From PSRI01 sp041484195 (GTDB lineage Bacteria; Bacteroidota; Bacteroidia; Chitinophagales; Chitinophagaceae): a stretch of 64,000 nt of DNA. Below, in pieces: positions 24,634 to 32,609 of this stretch. A program made the translations under genes and the position numbers. Every line of letters starts with the position of its first letter. Positions within the stretch are counted from its first letter, which is position 1. The notes under the pieces were generated by a model. It saw only the letters and a list, made by a program, of their open reading frames with translations. It had not been told where the DNA came from and searched no databases. The stretch spans positions 1-64,000 of the forward strand of contig JBGPHC010000007.1 in NCBI GenBank assembly GCA_041484195.1, in the 5' to 3' direction.

Positions 24634-25161
24634 TCAATACAATATCACTTCTTCCTTGTCCCATTCCACTTTCACTTTTTGGGAATTGATGGAATCTATA
24701 GCTTTACCGCAATAGTCCGGCTGTATGGGGAATTCGCGGCTGAATCTTCTGTCGATCAGAACACAGAGCTCTACTCTGGCCGGCCTTCCAAAATCCAATA
24801 GCGCATCCAGAGCAGCCCTGGTAGTCCTTCCAGTATAAAGTACATCGTCGATTAAGACCACGTTTTTTTTATCTATGGAAAAAGGTATGTCAGTCTCATT
24901 GGCGTTGTGCAATTCATTCCTCACATCATCCCGGTAGAATGTAATATCCAATTTCCCATATTTGATGGCTTTAGGATCCACCAGCCGGCTCATTTCAGCA
25001 ATGATCCTGTCTGAAAAATGGATTCCCCTGGGCTGAATGCCAATAAATACGGCTTGGTCCAGGCCCGGGTCATGGTTTTCCAGGAGTTGACGCGCAAGGC
25101 GTTTTATGGTGATTTCCAACTGGGCTTCCGATAATATCGTTTTCAAAAAAAGAATTTTCAT
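24634..25161 (-). CDS. pyrR: PyrR bifunctional regulator / uracil phosphoribosyltransferase
   Basis: A type I PRTase of 175 residues matching PyrR in length. The PRPP loop is VVLIDDVLYTGRTTRAALDAL and the hood region LVGIQPRG-like (FIGIQPRGIHFSDR) is intact. PyrR either binds pyr leader RNA or salvages uracil. With no visible leader at pyrB or pyrE in this window, the enzyme role or a distant target is more likely. The start MKILFLK (25161) is preferred over a longer open frame, because PyrR homologues begin with this segment. Confidence 0.9.
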   Translation of the reverse strand: MKILFLKTILSEAQLEITIKRLARQLLENHDPGLDQAVFIGIQPRGIHFSDRIIAEMSRLVDPKAIKYGKLDITFYRDDVRNELHNANETDIPFSIDKKNVVLIDDVLYTGRTTRAALDALLDFGRPARVELCVLIDRRFSREFPIQPDYCGKAIDSINSQKVKVEWDKEEVILY

Positions 25162-25281
25162 AAAAATAGCATCATTTCCTGAATCCGGCAGGATCAGGAG
25201 ATAAATGGCAAAATTCATCGGCAATCCCTTTGAATAGGGACTTAAACCAAGTGAGGCTCGGTTATTCGGACAATGGAGAGC

Positions 25282-26913
25282 TCATTTTTCTGCCATGAAT
25301 GGATAACGGTAATCAGTAGGCGGATTAAAGGTTTCTTTTATCGTCCTGGCACTCAGCCAGCGGTACAGGTTAATGATACTCCCTGCTTTGTCGTTTGTCC
25401 CCGATGCCCTGGCACCTCCAAAAGGCTGTTGGCCGACCACCGCGCCAGTGGGCTTGTCGTTGATATAAAAATTCCCGGCAGCGTGGCGCAAGGCATCTGT
25501 TGCCAGTTCTATCGCCGATCTGTCTGTGGCAATAATGGATCCGGTAAGGGCATAGGGAGATGTTTTGTTTACCAGCTCCAATGTTTTTTCGAAACTATTG
25601 GCTGGGTAGATAAAAACAGTCAGCACGGGCCCGAATATTTCTTCACACATGGTGATGTAGTCTGGTGATTTCGCTTCGATCACAGTGGGTTCGATGAAAT
25701 ATCCCTCATTCTTGTTGCATTTGCCTCCAACCCAAATTTCGGCTTTGGGATCTTTCCTGGCTTTGTCAATATAGGACTTGATCTTGTCAAAGCTCTTTTC
25801 ATCAATCACGGCATTGATAAAATTATTGAAATGCTCTACGGTGCCCATTTTGAAACTCTTCACCCCTGCTACCAATTTCTTTCTGAATTCATCGGCCAGG
25901 TTGGAAGGGATATAAGCCCGGGATGCAGCGGAACATTTTTGTCCTTGATATTCGAAAGCTCCCCTGAGCAATGCCGTTACCAGCACATCAGGGTCCGCAC
26001 TCTTGTGGGCCAGTACAAAATCCTTACCGCCTGTTTCCCCTACAATCCTTGGGTAAGACCGGTAGCGCGCTACATTTTCGCCGATGGTTTTCCACATCTG
26101 GTTGAATACTCCGGTGGAACCGGTGAAATGCACGCCTGCAAATTCAGGATGGGAAAAAACTTGTTTCCCCAGGGTGGGTCCATCTACATATAGCAGGTTG
26201 ATCACACCGTCAGGAAGTCCTGCTTCTTTCAGGATCCTCATAAACATCTGCGCGGCAAAAATCTGAGTATGGGCCGGTTTCCAGATCACCACATTTCCAC
26301 AGAGCGCGGCGGAGGTTGGCAGATTACCACCGATTGCCGTAAAATTAAAAGGCGTGATAGCCAGCACGAATCCCTCCAAAGGCCTCCATTCCATACGGTT
26401 ATGAATACCTGCAGAACTGATGGGCTGTTGTTTATATATCTCATTGAGAAAATGCACATTGAACCTCAGGAAATCGATCAACTCGCAGGCACTGTCAATC
26501 TCCGCCTGGTAAACATTCTTGCTTTGCCCTAGCATGGTTGTACCGTTCATATAAGCACGGTACTTGCCCGATATCAGGTCGGCAGCCTTGAGGAATATAT
26601 TAGCCCTGTTCTCCCAGGATAGAGCGCCCCAGTCTTCCCTTGCTTTCAATGCCGCTTCTATCGCCTGCTTCACATGTCGCTCATCCCCCTCATGGTAATA
26701 CCCCAACAGGTGTGAAATTTCATGCGGAGGCCGCAATGCCTGTTTCTTACCGGTACGAACTTCTTTTCCGCCGATATACATGGGTATGTCAATTTCTTCC
26801 AGCTTCAATGCTTCCAAAACCTTCTTAAGTGTTTCTCTGGCTTTGGAACCTGACTCATAATTCAGCACAGGTTCGTTTATGGGCATGGGATAATCGAAAT
26901 AGCCTAGACTCAT
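25282..26913 (-). CDS. pruA: L-glutamate gamma-semialdehyde (P5C) dehydrogenase
   Basis: The second step of proline catabolism, also used for ornithine-derived P5C: oxidises glutamate semialdehyde to glutamate with NAD+. The 543 residues cover the complete single-function P5CDH. The general base Glu is in VGETGGKDFV and the catalytic Cys in YQGQKCSAASRAY. NPFNFTA-like (TPFNFTAIGGNLP) and the C-terminal PFGGARASGTNDKAG motif are also present. No proline dehydrogenase gene is adjacent. It is a monocistronic minus-strand gene downstream of the SMR transporter. Confidence 0.94.
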   Translation of the reverse strand: MSLGYFDYPMPINEPVLNYESGSKARETLKKVLEALKLEEIDIPMYIGGKEVRTGKKQALRPPHEISHLLGYYHEGDERHVKQAIEAALKAREDWGALSWENRANIFLKAADLISGKYRAYMNGTTMLGQSKNVYQAEIDSACELIDFLRFNVHFLNEIYKQQPISSAGIHNRMEWRPLEGFVLAITPFNFTAIGGNLPTSAALCGNVVIWKPAHTQIFAAQMFMRILKEAGLPDGVINLLYVDGPTLGKQVFSHPEFAGVHFTGSTGVFNQMWKTIGENVARYRSYPRIVGETGGKDFVLAHKSADPDVLVTALLRGAFEYQGQKCSAASRAYIPSNLADEFRKKLVAGVKSFKMGTVEHFNNFINAVIDEKSFDKIKSYIDKARKDPKAEIWVGGKCNKNEGYFIEPTVIEAKSPDYITMCEEIFGPVLTVFIYPANSFEKTLELVNKTSPYALTGSIIATDRSAIELATDALRHAAGNFYINDKPTGAVVGQQPFGGARASGTNDKAGSIINLYRWLSARTIKETFNPPTDYRYPFMAEK

Positions 26914-27058
26914 ATCCTGGATTTAAATGTTGAATGCGATAAATTAAAATCTTCCACTCATTGTCAGCGCAAAGTTCGTCAGTTCCGATCATTTTCCCTT
27001 CGAAATTCCCGGAGAGGTTGAATCTATGATTTCAATTTGAATATTTGTTTCATTTCTC

Positions 27059-27376
27059 TTATTCCGAAACACATTTCAATCCCACGATTGAAAGGACCAG
27101 GGTGCACAGGAAGAATATCCTCCAAAAATGATAAGGTTCTTTGAAATAAATAATTCCGAGCATTACGGTTCCTGCTGCTCCAATGCCGGTCCAGACAGCA
27201 TAAGCCGTGCCCACAGGAATCTGTTGAATGGATTTGTTGAGCAGGATAATGCTTAACACATAAAAGATTACAAATGCGATGGTCCATCTGAGGTTTGTGA
27301 AATTCCCCGTCAATTTCAGACAGCCTGCGAATGCGATTTCACAGATACCGGCCAATATGAGGTATATCCAGGCCAT
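27059..27376 (-). CDS. Small multidrug resistance (SMR) family transporter
   Basis: A 105-residue, four-helix inner-membrane exporter of the SMR family (EmrE/SugE). The N-terminal Glu in LAGICEIAFA is the proton/substrate site. The SugE/Gdx-like pattern and WTGIGAAGTV are present, which suggests guanidinium export over quaternary ammonium export, though one cannot separate these with certainty. It acts as a homodimer or as half of a heterodimer; no partner gene is adjacent. It lies between prfB and pruA on the minus strand. Confidence 0.87.
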   Translation of the reverse strand: MAWIYLILAGICEIAFAGCLKLTGNFTNLRWTIAFVIFYVLSIILLNKSIQQIPVGTAYAVWTGIGAAGTVMLGIIYFKEPYHFWRIFFLCTLVLSIVGLKCVSE

Positions 27377-27433
27377 GGCAGTTGATATTTAAGATTGGCG
27401 GTTCGAGATTGCAGGTTAAAGATTACAGTCTTA

Positions 27434-28538
27434 TCATTTATGGTTCTCAACAGTTCCTTCTTTTTCCATCATGAGGAAGGCCTTGATGAAACCATCCAGC
27501 TCACCATCCATTACTGGCTGCACATTTCCCACTTCGTAATCGGTCCTGTGATCCTTGATCATCTTGTAGGGATGAAATACATAGGACCTGATCTGTGAGC
27601 CCCATTCAATTTTTTTCTTGGAAGCGTTGGATGCATTCTTTATAGCTTCCCGTTTACGCAATTCTTCTTCATACAAGCGGCTTTTCAGCATCTTCAATGC
27701 TTTTTCCCGGTTCTCACCCTGAGTCCTGGCCTGTTGGCATTCAACAATGATTCCGGAGGGAATATGTTTCAACCTCACGGCCGTTTCGACCTTATTTACA
27801 TTCTGCCCACCCTTGCCGCCACTGCGATAAAATTCCCATTCCAGGTCGGCTGGGCTAACTTCAATTTCAATGGAATCATCCACGAGGGGATATACATAGA
27901 TGGAAGCGAAAGAAGTATGCCTTCTGGCATTGCTGTCGAATGGAGAGATCCGTACCAGCCGGTGAACGCCGCTTTCTCCTTTCAGGAATCCATAGGCGAA
28001 AGGACCATCGAATTGCAAGGTGGCCGATTTGATGCCGGCTCCCTCTCCTTCCTGCCAATCAAGTTCGGTCACAGACCAACCCTGCTTATCGCCATACATG
28101 CGGTACATGCGTGCGAGCATTTCAGCCCAGTCCTGGCTTTCGGTCCCTCCCGCCCCACTGTTGATTTGCATCAGGGCGGGCAATTCGTCTTCTGGTTGAT
28201 TCAGCGTGCTCTTGAACTCAGCTTCTTCAATGAGCCGGATGGCTTCATCGTAGGCAGATTTCACTTCCTCTTCAGATCCCTCTCCTGCCTTCCAGAAATC
28301 GAATAATACGGCAAAATCCTCCACGGCCTCATGAACCCCTTCATACATTTTAACCCAATATTCATTCAGTTTAATGTCTTTCAGGATTTGTGTGGCGCGG
28401 GCATTATCGTCCCAGAACCCCGGACTCAGGGTCAGTTGTTTGTCATTTGCGATCTTGTCGCGGCGGTTGGCAACGTCAAAGAAACCTCCCCAGGACCTGG
28501 ACACGATCCCTCATAGCTTTCAAATATTCTTGTGTCAT
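27434..28538 (-). CDS. prfB: Peptide chain release factor 2, with programmed +1 frameshift
   Basis: Recognises UGA and UAA and triggers peptide release. The full gene runs from ATG at 28538: 20 codons, then an in-frame TGA (28478-28476) read through by a +1 shift, giving 367 residues. The frame after the shift has the stop-codon tripeptide Ser-Pro-Phe (RISPFDSN) and the catalytic GGQ in SGGKGGQNVNK. At the junction CTT-TGA-C is preceded by GGGAGG three bases upstream, the standard RF2 autoregulatory signal that makes shifting fall when RF2 is plentiful. A naive annotation would start at 28504 and lose the first 20 codons. -7 element TATTTTTG is at 28554-28547. Confidence 0.96.
28474..28490 (-). 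promoter_or_regulatory. RF2 +1 frameshift signal
   Basis: On the minus strand: SD-like GGGAGG (28490-28485), a 3-base gap, CTT (28481-28479) and the TGA stop (28478-28476) followed by C. Base 28478 is skipped, and reading resumes with GAC at 28477. Confidence 0.93.
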
Positions 28539-28546
28539 AGTGGGTG

Positions 28547-28554
28547 CAAAAATA
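28547..28554 (-). promoter_or_regulatory. -7 element of prfB
   Basis: TATTTTTG on the minus strand, eight bases before the prfB ATG. A correctly spaced TTTG is absent. The position predicts a leader of only about four bases. Confidence 0.35.
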
Positions 28555-28826
28555 AGGGAATCAAAGAATATCTGATATGCTGGCATAACCAGGCTCAGTG
28601 CCAAAGGAAGGCACAGGATTCCGAACGATCCCAAATTTATCCAGGCTCATTCTCAATTGAAAATGCTTCACTGGACGTCTGATTTCTAACCGATTTGAGG
28701 TAATTATTCCTTAAGAAATTGATAAATTTCATGAGTTCCGAACTATTTCAGCCTATGCGCGTGTTATCATTGCAACAAGACTTCAAGAGCCCAACATATA
28801 AGGCTTAACTTAAAATGATCTAAGTC

Positions 28827-29333
28827 ATGAAAAAAATTATGCTCTGGCTGATGGTCCCTGCGGTTGTAATAATAGCAGGTCCACTATCGGCCCAGGATTC
28901 GAAAAAAGTCAGGGATTCCATTCGGCAGGAAACGATTAAGAATCTGGTGGATTCTCGTGTTTTTGATTTTATTGCGCAATCAGCCACACCAATGAGCGGG
29001 CGAATCAGGTACCTGAATACTGACTATTCTTTAGAATTGCGTAAAGATTCCATGACAGCGGACCTGCCCTATTTCGGGCGCGCCTATGCTGCACCCATTA
29101 ACCCCACGGAAGGTGGGATAAGGTTCAATTCCGGCAAGTTCCAATACGAAATCAAGAATGCAAGAAATGGTGGATGGAATATCAGGATCAGACCCAAAGA
29201 TGTTTCCGATATTCAAGTTCTGAACTTGCAGGTTTCAGCAAATGGTTATGCTACCCTGCAGGTTACCAGTACGAGCCGGCAGGCAATTTCATTCAATGGA
29301 TATATCAGGGAGAGAAATCAAAGAAGGAAATAG
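28827..29333 (+). CDS. DUF4251 domain protein, exported
   Basis: A 168-residue secreted or periplasmic protein. A 23-residue signal peptide ends at PLSAQ. The remainder matches the Bacteroidota DUF4251 family, with the NYLNTDYSLEL-like (RYLNTDYSLELRKD) segment, DLPYFGRAY, and a C-terminal SFNGYI. No function is known. It is a single gene, with the deleted IS downstream. Confidence 0.83.
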   Translation: MKKIMLWLMVPAVVIIAGPLSAQDSKKVRDSIRQETIKNLVDSRVFDFIAQSATPMSGRIRYLNTDYSLELRKDSMTADLPYFGRAYAAPINPTEGGIRFNSGKFQYEIKNARNGGWNIRIRPKDVSDIQVLNLQVSANGYATLQVTSTSRQAISFNGYIRERNQRRK

Positions 29334-29511
29334 GCTAACAATATTGAATTGGTCCCGTACGGGTGCCATCCTTGAGAATCAAATTCCAGCATTCTAGATT
29401 TTGCCATTGACTCGAAGAATCTGTATGGGAGGAGGTTGGTCTTTTGAATTCATTCAGGGGAGAATTTCTGTGGTAATGTTTGGGGAATTTCTCATTTTTA
29501 TTTATCTGGTA

Positions 29512-30111
29512 AGGATTACCCATTTAGGCCGCACTGGCCATATAGCGGTAGGGTGGCTTCGTCATATACTGCTCTATGAGCTGGTGCCAGAGGCTTCTTA
29601 AAGAATTTCTTGCGTTAAACCGAAAAAAGAATTCATCCAGGTAGCCATTGACAAACCGTTCGGAACAGTGATGATGAATGCCTCTCATCCATCCTCTCAA
29701 ATTCATCACCACCACAATCATCCCCGGAAATCTTCTTCCTCGTCTGGGTGGACTTAGGCTGATTTCAAATTCCTGCTCCCCAAACTGCTTTTCCCTGCCT
29801 GAGAATGGGAATATTCCCATGTTTTCCAGTTCTATTTCCCAATCAATAACGGGTTTAAGACGGGACTTTCGGACTTTCCTGCCTCCCCGGCCCTTGTAAT
29901 TTTTGGTACAATCACACTTTCTACGCCGGTAGCCTTTTTTCCACTTCAGATCGAAGAGATATTGTTTGCAATCGTCCTCATTTTTGAAGCACCTGTTAAA
30001 CTGCTGCACTGATATTCCCTTAAACATACCCAACTATTTAGCCCCAAATTAAAATAGTTTAGTAATTGCAAAACCCCTGGTTTTTGCTTTGAGGCCTAAA
30101 TGGGTAATCCT
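29512..30111. mobile_element. IS1595-type element, internally deleted (600 bp)
   Basis: Perfect 19-bp terminal inverted repeats, AGGATTACCCATTTAGGCC at 29512-29530 and its complement at 30093-30111, bound a single minus-strand transposase remnant. Full IS1595 elements are roughly 900-1000 bp, so a few hundred bases are missing. No direct target duplication is visible (flanks ATCTGGTA and GTATCTTT). The intact ends could still be mobilised in trans by a full copy elsewhere. Confidence 0.87.
29524..30033 (-). pseudogene. IS1595 family transposase, internally deleted
   Basis: A 169-codon open frame. Residues 1-45 match the N terminus of IS1595 transposases, with VQQFNRCFKNEDDCKQYLFD and the start of the zinc ribbon (RRKCDC). 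Residues ~105-165 match the C terminus, with VMNLRGWMRGIHHHCSERF and YLDEFFFRFNARNS. The middle, which carries the rest of the zinc ribbon and the first acidic residues of the DDE centre, is largely gone, yet the frame is kept. The protein cannot be active. An in-frame deletion or an ancient fusion is possible. Confidence 0.8.
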
Positions 30112-30138
30112 GTATCTTTAGTTGTCAAACCCGCTGCC

Positions 30139-30705
30139 ATGCCATCATCTATCTTAAAAGCGACTGCCAAACTGCTTGGATCCATGATTCTGGCCTTTAC
30201 CGTAACCGCCGCCTTAGCCCAAACCATCACCAGCGACGAAATCAAAGCGCAATTATTGAGGGATTGGGAAAGAGCAAAAACCTATACACTGGATTACCTC
30301 AATACCATGCCTGCCGACAAATATTCTTTTAAACCAACGGACAGCATTCGAAGCTTTGCACAACAAATGTTGCACCTCGCACATGGAAATATCTTCCTGG
30401 TCATGAATGGCACAGGTCAAAAACCTATCATGCTTGACAGGAACCTGGAACAAACCCCTTCCGCTCAGACCATGGATTCGGTCCTCTATTTTGTAAGAGC
30501 AAGCTATGATTTCGTAATTGAGGGCATTGAAAGACTGGACGCGAATAAATTGGGCGAAAAAGTGCGCAGAAGTTCGGGTAACCGTGATGAGACCCGTTAT
30601 GCCTGGATCCTCAAAGCCTTTGAACACCAAACGCATCACCGGGGGCAGACTACTATTTATATCCGGCTGGCTGGATTGAGACCGCCCAATGAACAATTAT
30701 TCTGA
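30139..30705 (+). CDS. DinB-like four-helix metal protein, exported
   Basis: A 188-residue DinB/YfiT superfamily protein. A signal peptide (to AALAQ, about residue 28) precedes a four-helix bundle with the three-histidine metal set spread over MLHLAHGN and FEHQTHHRGQTTIYIRL. Bacillithiol or mycothiol transferases belong to this family, but the thiol and substrate here are not known. The ATG at 30139 is chosen since the longer frame starts inside the IS end. A -33 TTTG (30088-30091) would lie in the IS and the -7 TATCTTTA (30113-30120) just outside it. Confidence 0.85.
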   Translation: MPSSILKATAKLLGSMILAFTVTAALAQTITSDEIKAQLLRDWERAKTYTLDYLNTMPADKYSFKPTDSIRSFAQQMLHLAHGNIFLVMNGTGQKPIMLDRNLEQTPSAQTMDSVLYFVRASYDFVIEGIERLDANKLGEKVRRSSGNRDETRYAWILKAFEHQTHHRGQTTIYIRLAGLRPPNEQLF

Positions 30706-30744
30706 AACTGGTTCGGTGGCACATTGTGCCAAAATAAAAACAAA

Positions 30745-30771
30745 CCCCGCATCTAACGGGGCTTGCGTTTT
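30745..30771. terminator. Bidirectional terminator after the DinB-like gene
   Basis: CCCCG (30745-30749) pairs with CGGGG (30757-30761), followed by GCTTGCGTTTTTC on the plus strand. An A-rich run precedes it, so it can also end minus-strand transcripts from the small basic protein gene. Confidence 0.6.
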
Positions 30772-30815
30772 TCTGGGAAAAAGTTGTTTAAAATATTTCT
30801 AAATCCCAAGGGCTA

Positions 30816-31097
30816 CTATGAACGACCCGGGTATTTGTGCAACTTCCCGTGGTGATGGTGCCGCCCATGCATATGTCCCTTTTTCCCTTTGTGCATGCGA
30901 CGCCATTCCCTGCGATCTCTTTTCGAATTTTTTTTGCGATCGAATGTATCGGGCCTGCCTTTTCTGAAATCGCCGTCTTTACGCAATTCTTTGGGAGGAT
31001 ATCGATCTGATTTATTGAAATCTCTGTTCTGCGCTTGTGCAGTCGTAGCCAGGAAAATGGCAGCTACGGCAACGAACATGGTTAAAATCTTCTTCAT
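30816..31097 (-). CDS. Small secreted Lys/Arg/His-rich protein
   Basis: A 93-residue protein. It has a clear signal peptide (to about ATTAQAQ, residue 22) followed by a highly basic, low-complexity mature part rich in Arg, Lys and His, with a MHGRHHHHGKLHK cluster near the C terminus. I recognise no family. The His-rich end could bind divalent metal; this is speculation. It shares the terminator with the DinB-like gene. Confidence 0.65.
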   Translation of the reverse strand: MKKILTMFVAVAAIFLATTAQAQNRDFNKSDRYPPKELRKDGDFRKGRPDTFDRKKNSKRDRREWRRMHKGKKGHMHGRHHHHGKLHKYPGRS

Positions 31098-31296
31098 GAT
31101 TGTAAATTTTAAATAGCATAATAATGAAACTCTGGAATAAGATATAAAGCGTGGAGAGAAGTTTAAGAATTAAAAGTTATACCTCTGTTAAAGCAACCAC
31201 CCCACTAAATGCCCAGGATTGGGCCAGACGAATATGCTTCCATTCATAAACCCTGAAGAACCCAATAAGATTTCCCATTATTCTCCAAATCTGGTA

Positions 31297-31304
31297 TAGT
31301 TTTG
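31297..31304 (+). promoter_or_regulatory. -7 element of the Bcr/CflA exporter gene
   Basis: TAGTTTTG fits TAnnTTTG, 14 bases before the ATG. No TTTG lies at the right distance upstream. Confidence 0.35.
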
Positions 31305-31318
31305 CTGGCTCATATTAT

Positions 31319-32560
31319 ATGCGGCATAAAAACAGACTCATTTTAATTTTTGTTTTGGGGCTATTGTCAGCCATCGGGCCTTTTTCCATTGACATGTATC
31401 TGCCGGCCTTTCCTGAAATTGCCTCCCATTTGAATTCCACGGTGGCTCATGTATCCCTGTCTTTGTCCAGTTTCTTCATTGGAATTTCCGCGGGACAATT
31501 TCTCTACGGCCCACTCCTGGATCGTTATGGACGCAAAAAGCCTTTGTATGTGGGGCTTTTCATTTATTTGATAGCATCTGTAGGATGCGCATTCGCAAGC
31601 TCAGTGAATGGACTCATAGCCCTGCGTTTGGTGCAGGCATTAGGAGCCTGCGTTGGCATGGTGGCCTCAAGAGCGATGGTGAGAGACCTCTTTCATGTGA
31701 ATGAAAATGCGAAAATCTTTTCCCTGCTCATGCTAGTGGTGGGGGTGTCTCCTATACTTGCACCTACCCTTGGGGGTTATACTACGGCGGCATTCGGTTG
31801 GCAATCCGTTTTCCTGGTTCTGGCATTCCTGGGAGTCCTCATAATCTTGGCTGTGTATTTTTTTCTACCTGCTGGCAGGCCTGCGGATCGAAATTATTCA
31901 CTGAAGCCAGGTCTTATCATTCGAAGTTTTATGAGAGTGTTCAGGGAACCGCAGTTCTATACATACGCATTTGCAGGTGCCATAGCTTCTTCCGGCCTCT
32001 ACGCATATATTGCAGGATCGCCTTTTGTGTTCATGAAACTTTTCGGAGTAAGCGAAAAACAATACGGCTGGATTTTTGCCACGATTGCAATGGGATTGAT
32101 CGGCTCCAGTCAACTGAACAGCATATTGCTGCGAATTTACAGGAGTGAACAGATCATCAGGGTCGCCCTGCTCTGCCAGGCAGCAACCGGTTTATTGCTT
32201 TTCGTTGGATCGATCCTGGGATGGTGGGAATTGTTCAGCACCATTTTCCTCATATTCATTTTCCTCTGTTGCCAGGGATTTGTTTTCCCGAATTCTTCGG
32301 CATTATCTCTCGCACCGTTCTCCGCCAGCGCGGGTACGGCATCGGCACTCCTGGGCGGAATTCAAATGAGCATTGGCGCATTCTCGGCAGCACTGGTGGC
32401 TTTTCTGAGTGACCATAGCGCTAAACCCATGACAGGCGTGATGGCCTTCTGCGCCCTGACCAGTTTCCTGATCCTGATAGTGGGAACAAGGATCATCCGC
32501 TACAGAACTACCATTTTGGATGTAGAAGAACAGAGCGCCGAAATGATAATCTCGTCCTAA
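31319..32560 (+). CDS. Bcr/CflA family MFS drug exporter
   Basis: A 413-residue major facilitator with 12 predicted membrane helices. The MFS motif DRYGRKKPLYVGL lies in the loop between helices 2 and 3, and the Bcr/CflA start SAIGPFSIDMYLPAFPEIA is intact. It is likely a proton-coupled exporter of small drugs such as bicyclomycin- or chloramphenicol-like compounds; the actual substrate is unknown. It stands alone, convergent with the sialate O-acetylesterase. Confidence 0.92.
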   Translation: MRHKNRLILIFVLGLLSAIGPFSIDMYLPAFPEIASHLNSTVAHVSLSLSSFFIGISAGQFLYGPLLDRYGRKKPLYVGLFIYLIASVGCAFASSVNGLIALRLVQALGACVGMVASRAMVRDLFHVNENAKIFSLLMLVVGVSPILAPTLGGYTTAAFGWQSVFLVLAFLGVLIILAVYFFLPAGRPADRNYSLKPGLIIRSFMRVFREPQFYTYAFAGAIASSGLYAYIAGSPFVFMKLFGVSEKQYGWIFATIAMGLIGSSQLNSILLRIYRSEQIIRVALLCQAATGLLLFVGSILGWWELFSTIFLIFIFLCCQGFVFPNSSALSLAPFSASAGTASALLGGIQMSIGAFSAALVAFLSDHSAKPMTGVMAFCALTSFLILIVGTRIIRYRTTILDVEEQSAEMIISS

Positions 32561-32609
32561 ATCCGCAGGATACGGAATAACGAAGCAAATTCCGTCTTGC
32601 CTTCAGGCA

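Noticed and set aside
27401..27425. tRNA T-arm-like GGTTCGAGATTGC
   Set aside because: No acceptor stem, anticodon arm or CCA-side pairing can be drawn around it.
29335..29523. 62-codon minus-strand frame beginning in the IS end
   Set aside because: It begins in the IS terminal repeat, has no family match and no promoter; probably accidental.
29504..30119. Target-site duplication of the IS1595 element
   Set aside because: The eight-base flanks (ATCTGGTA and GTATCTTT) do not match, so no duplication can be claimed. TATCT occurs on both sides but not at equal distance.
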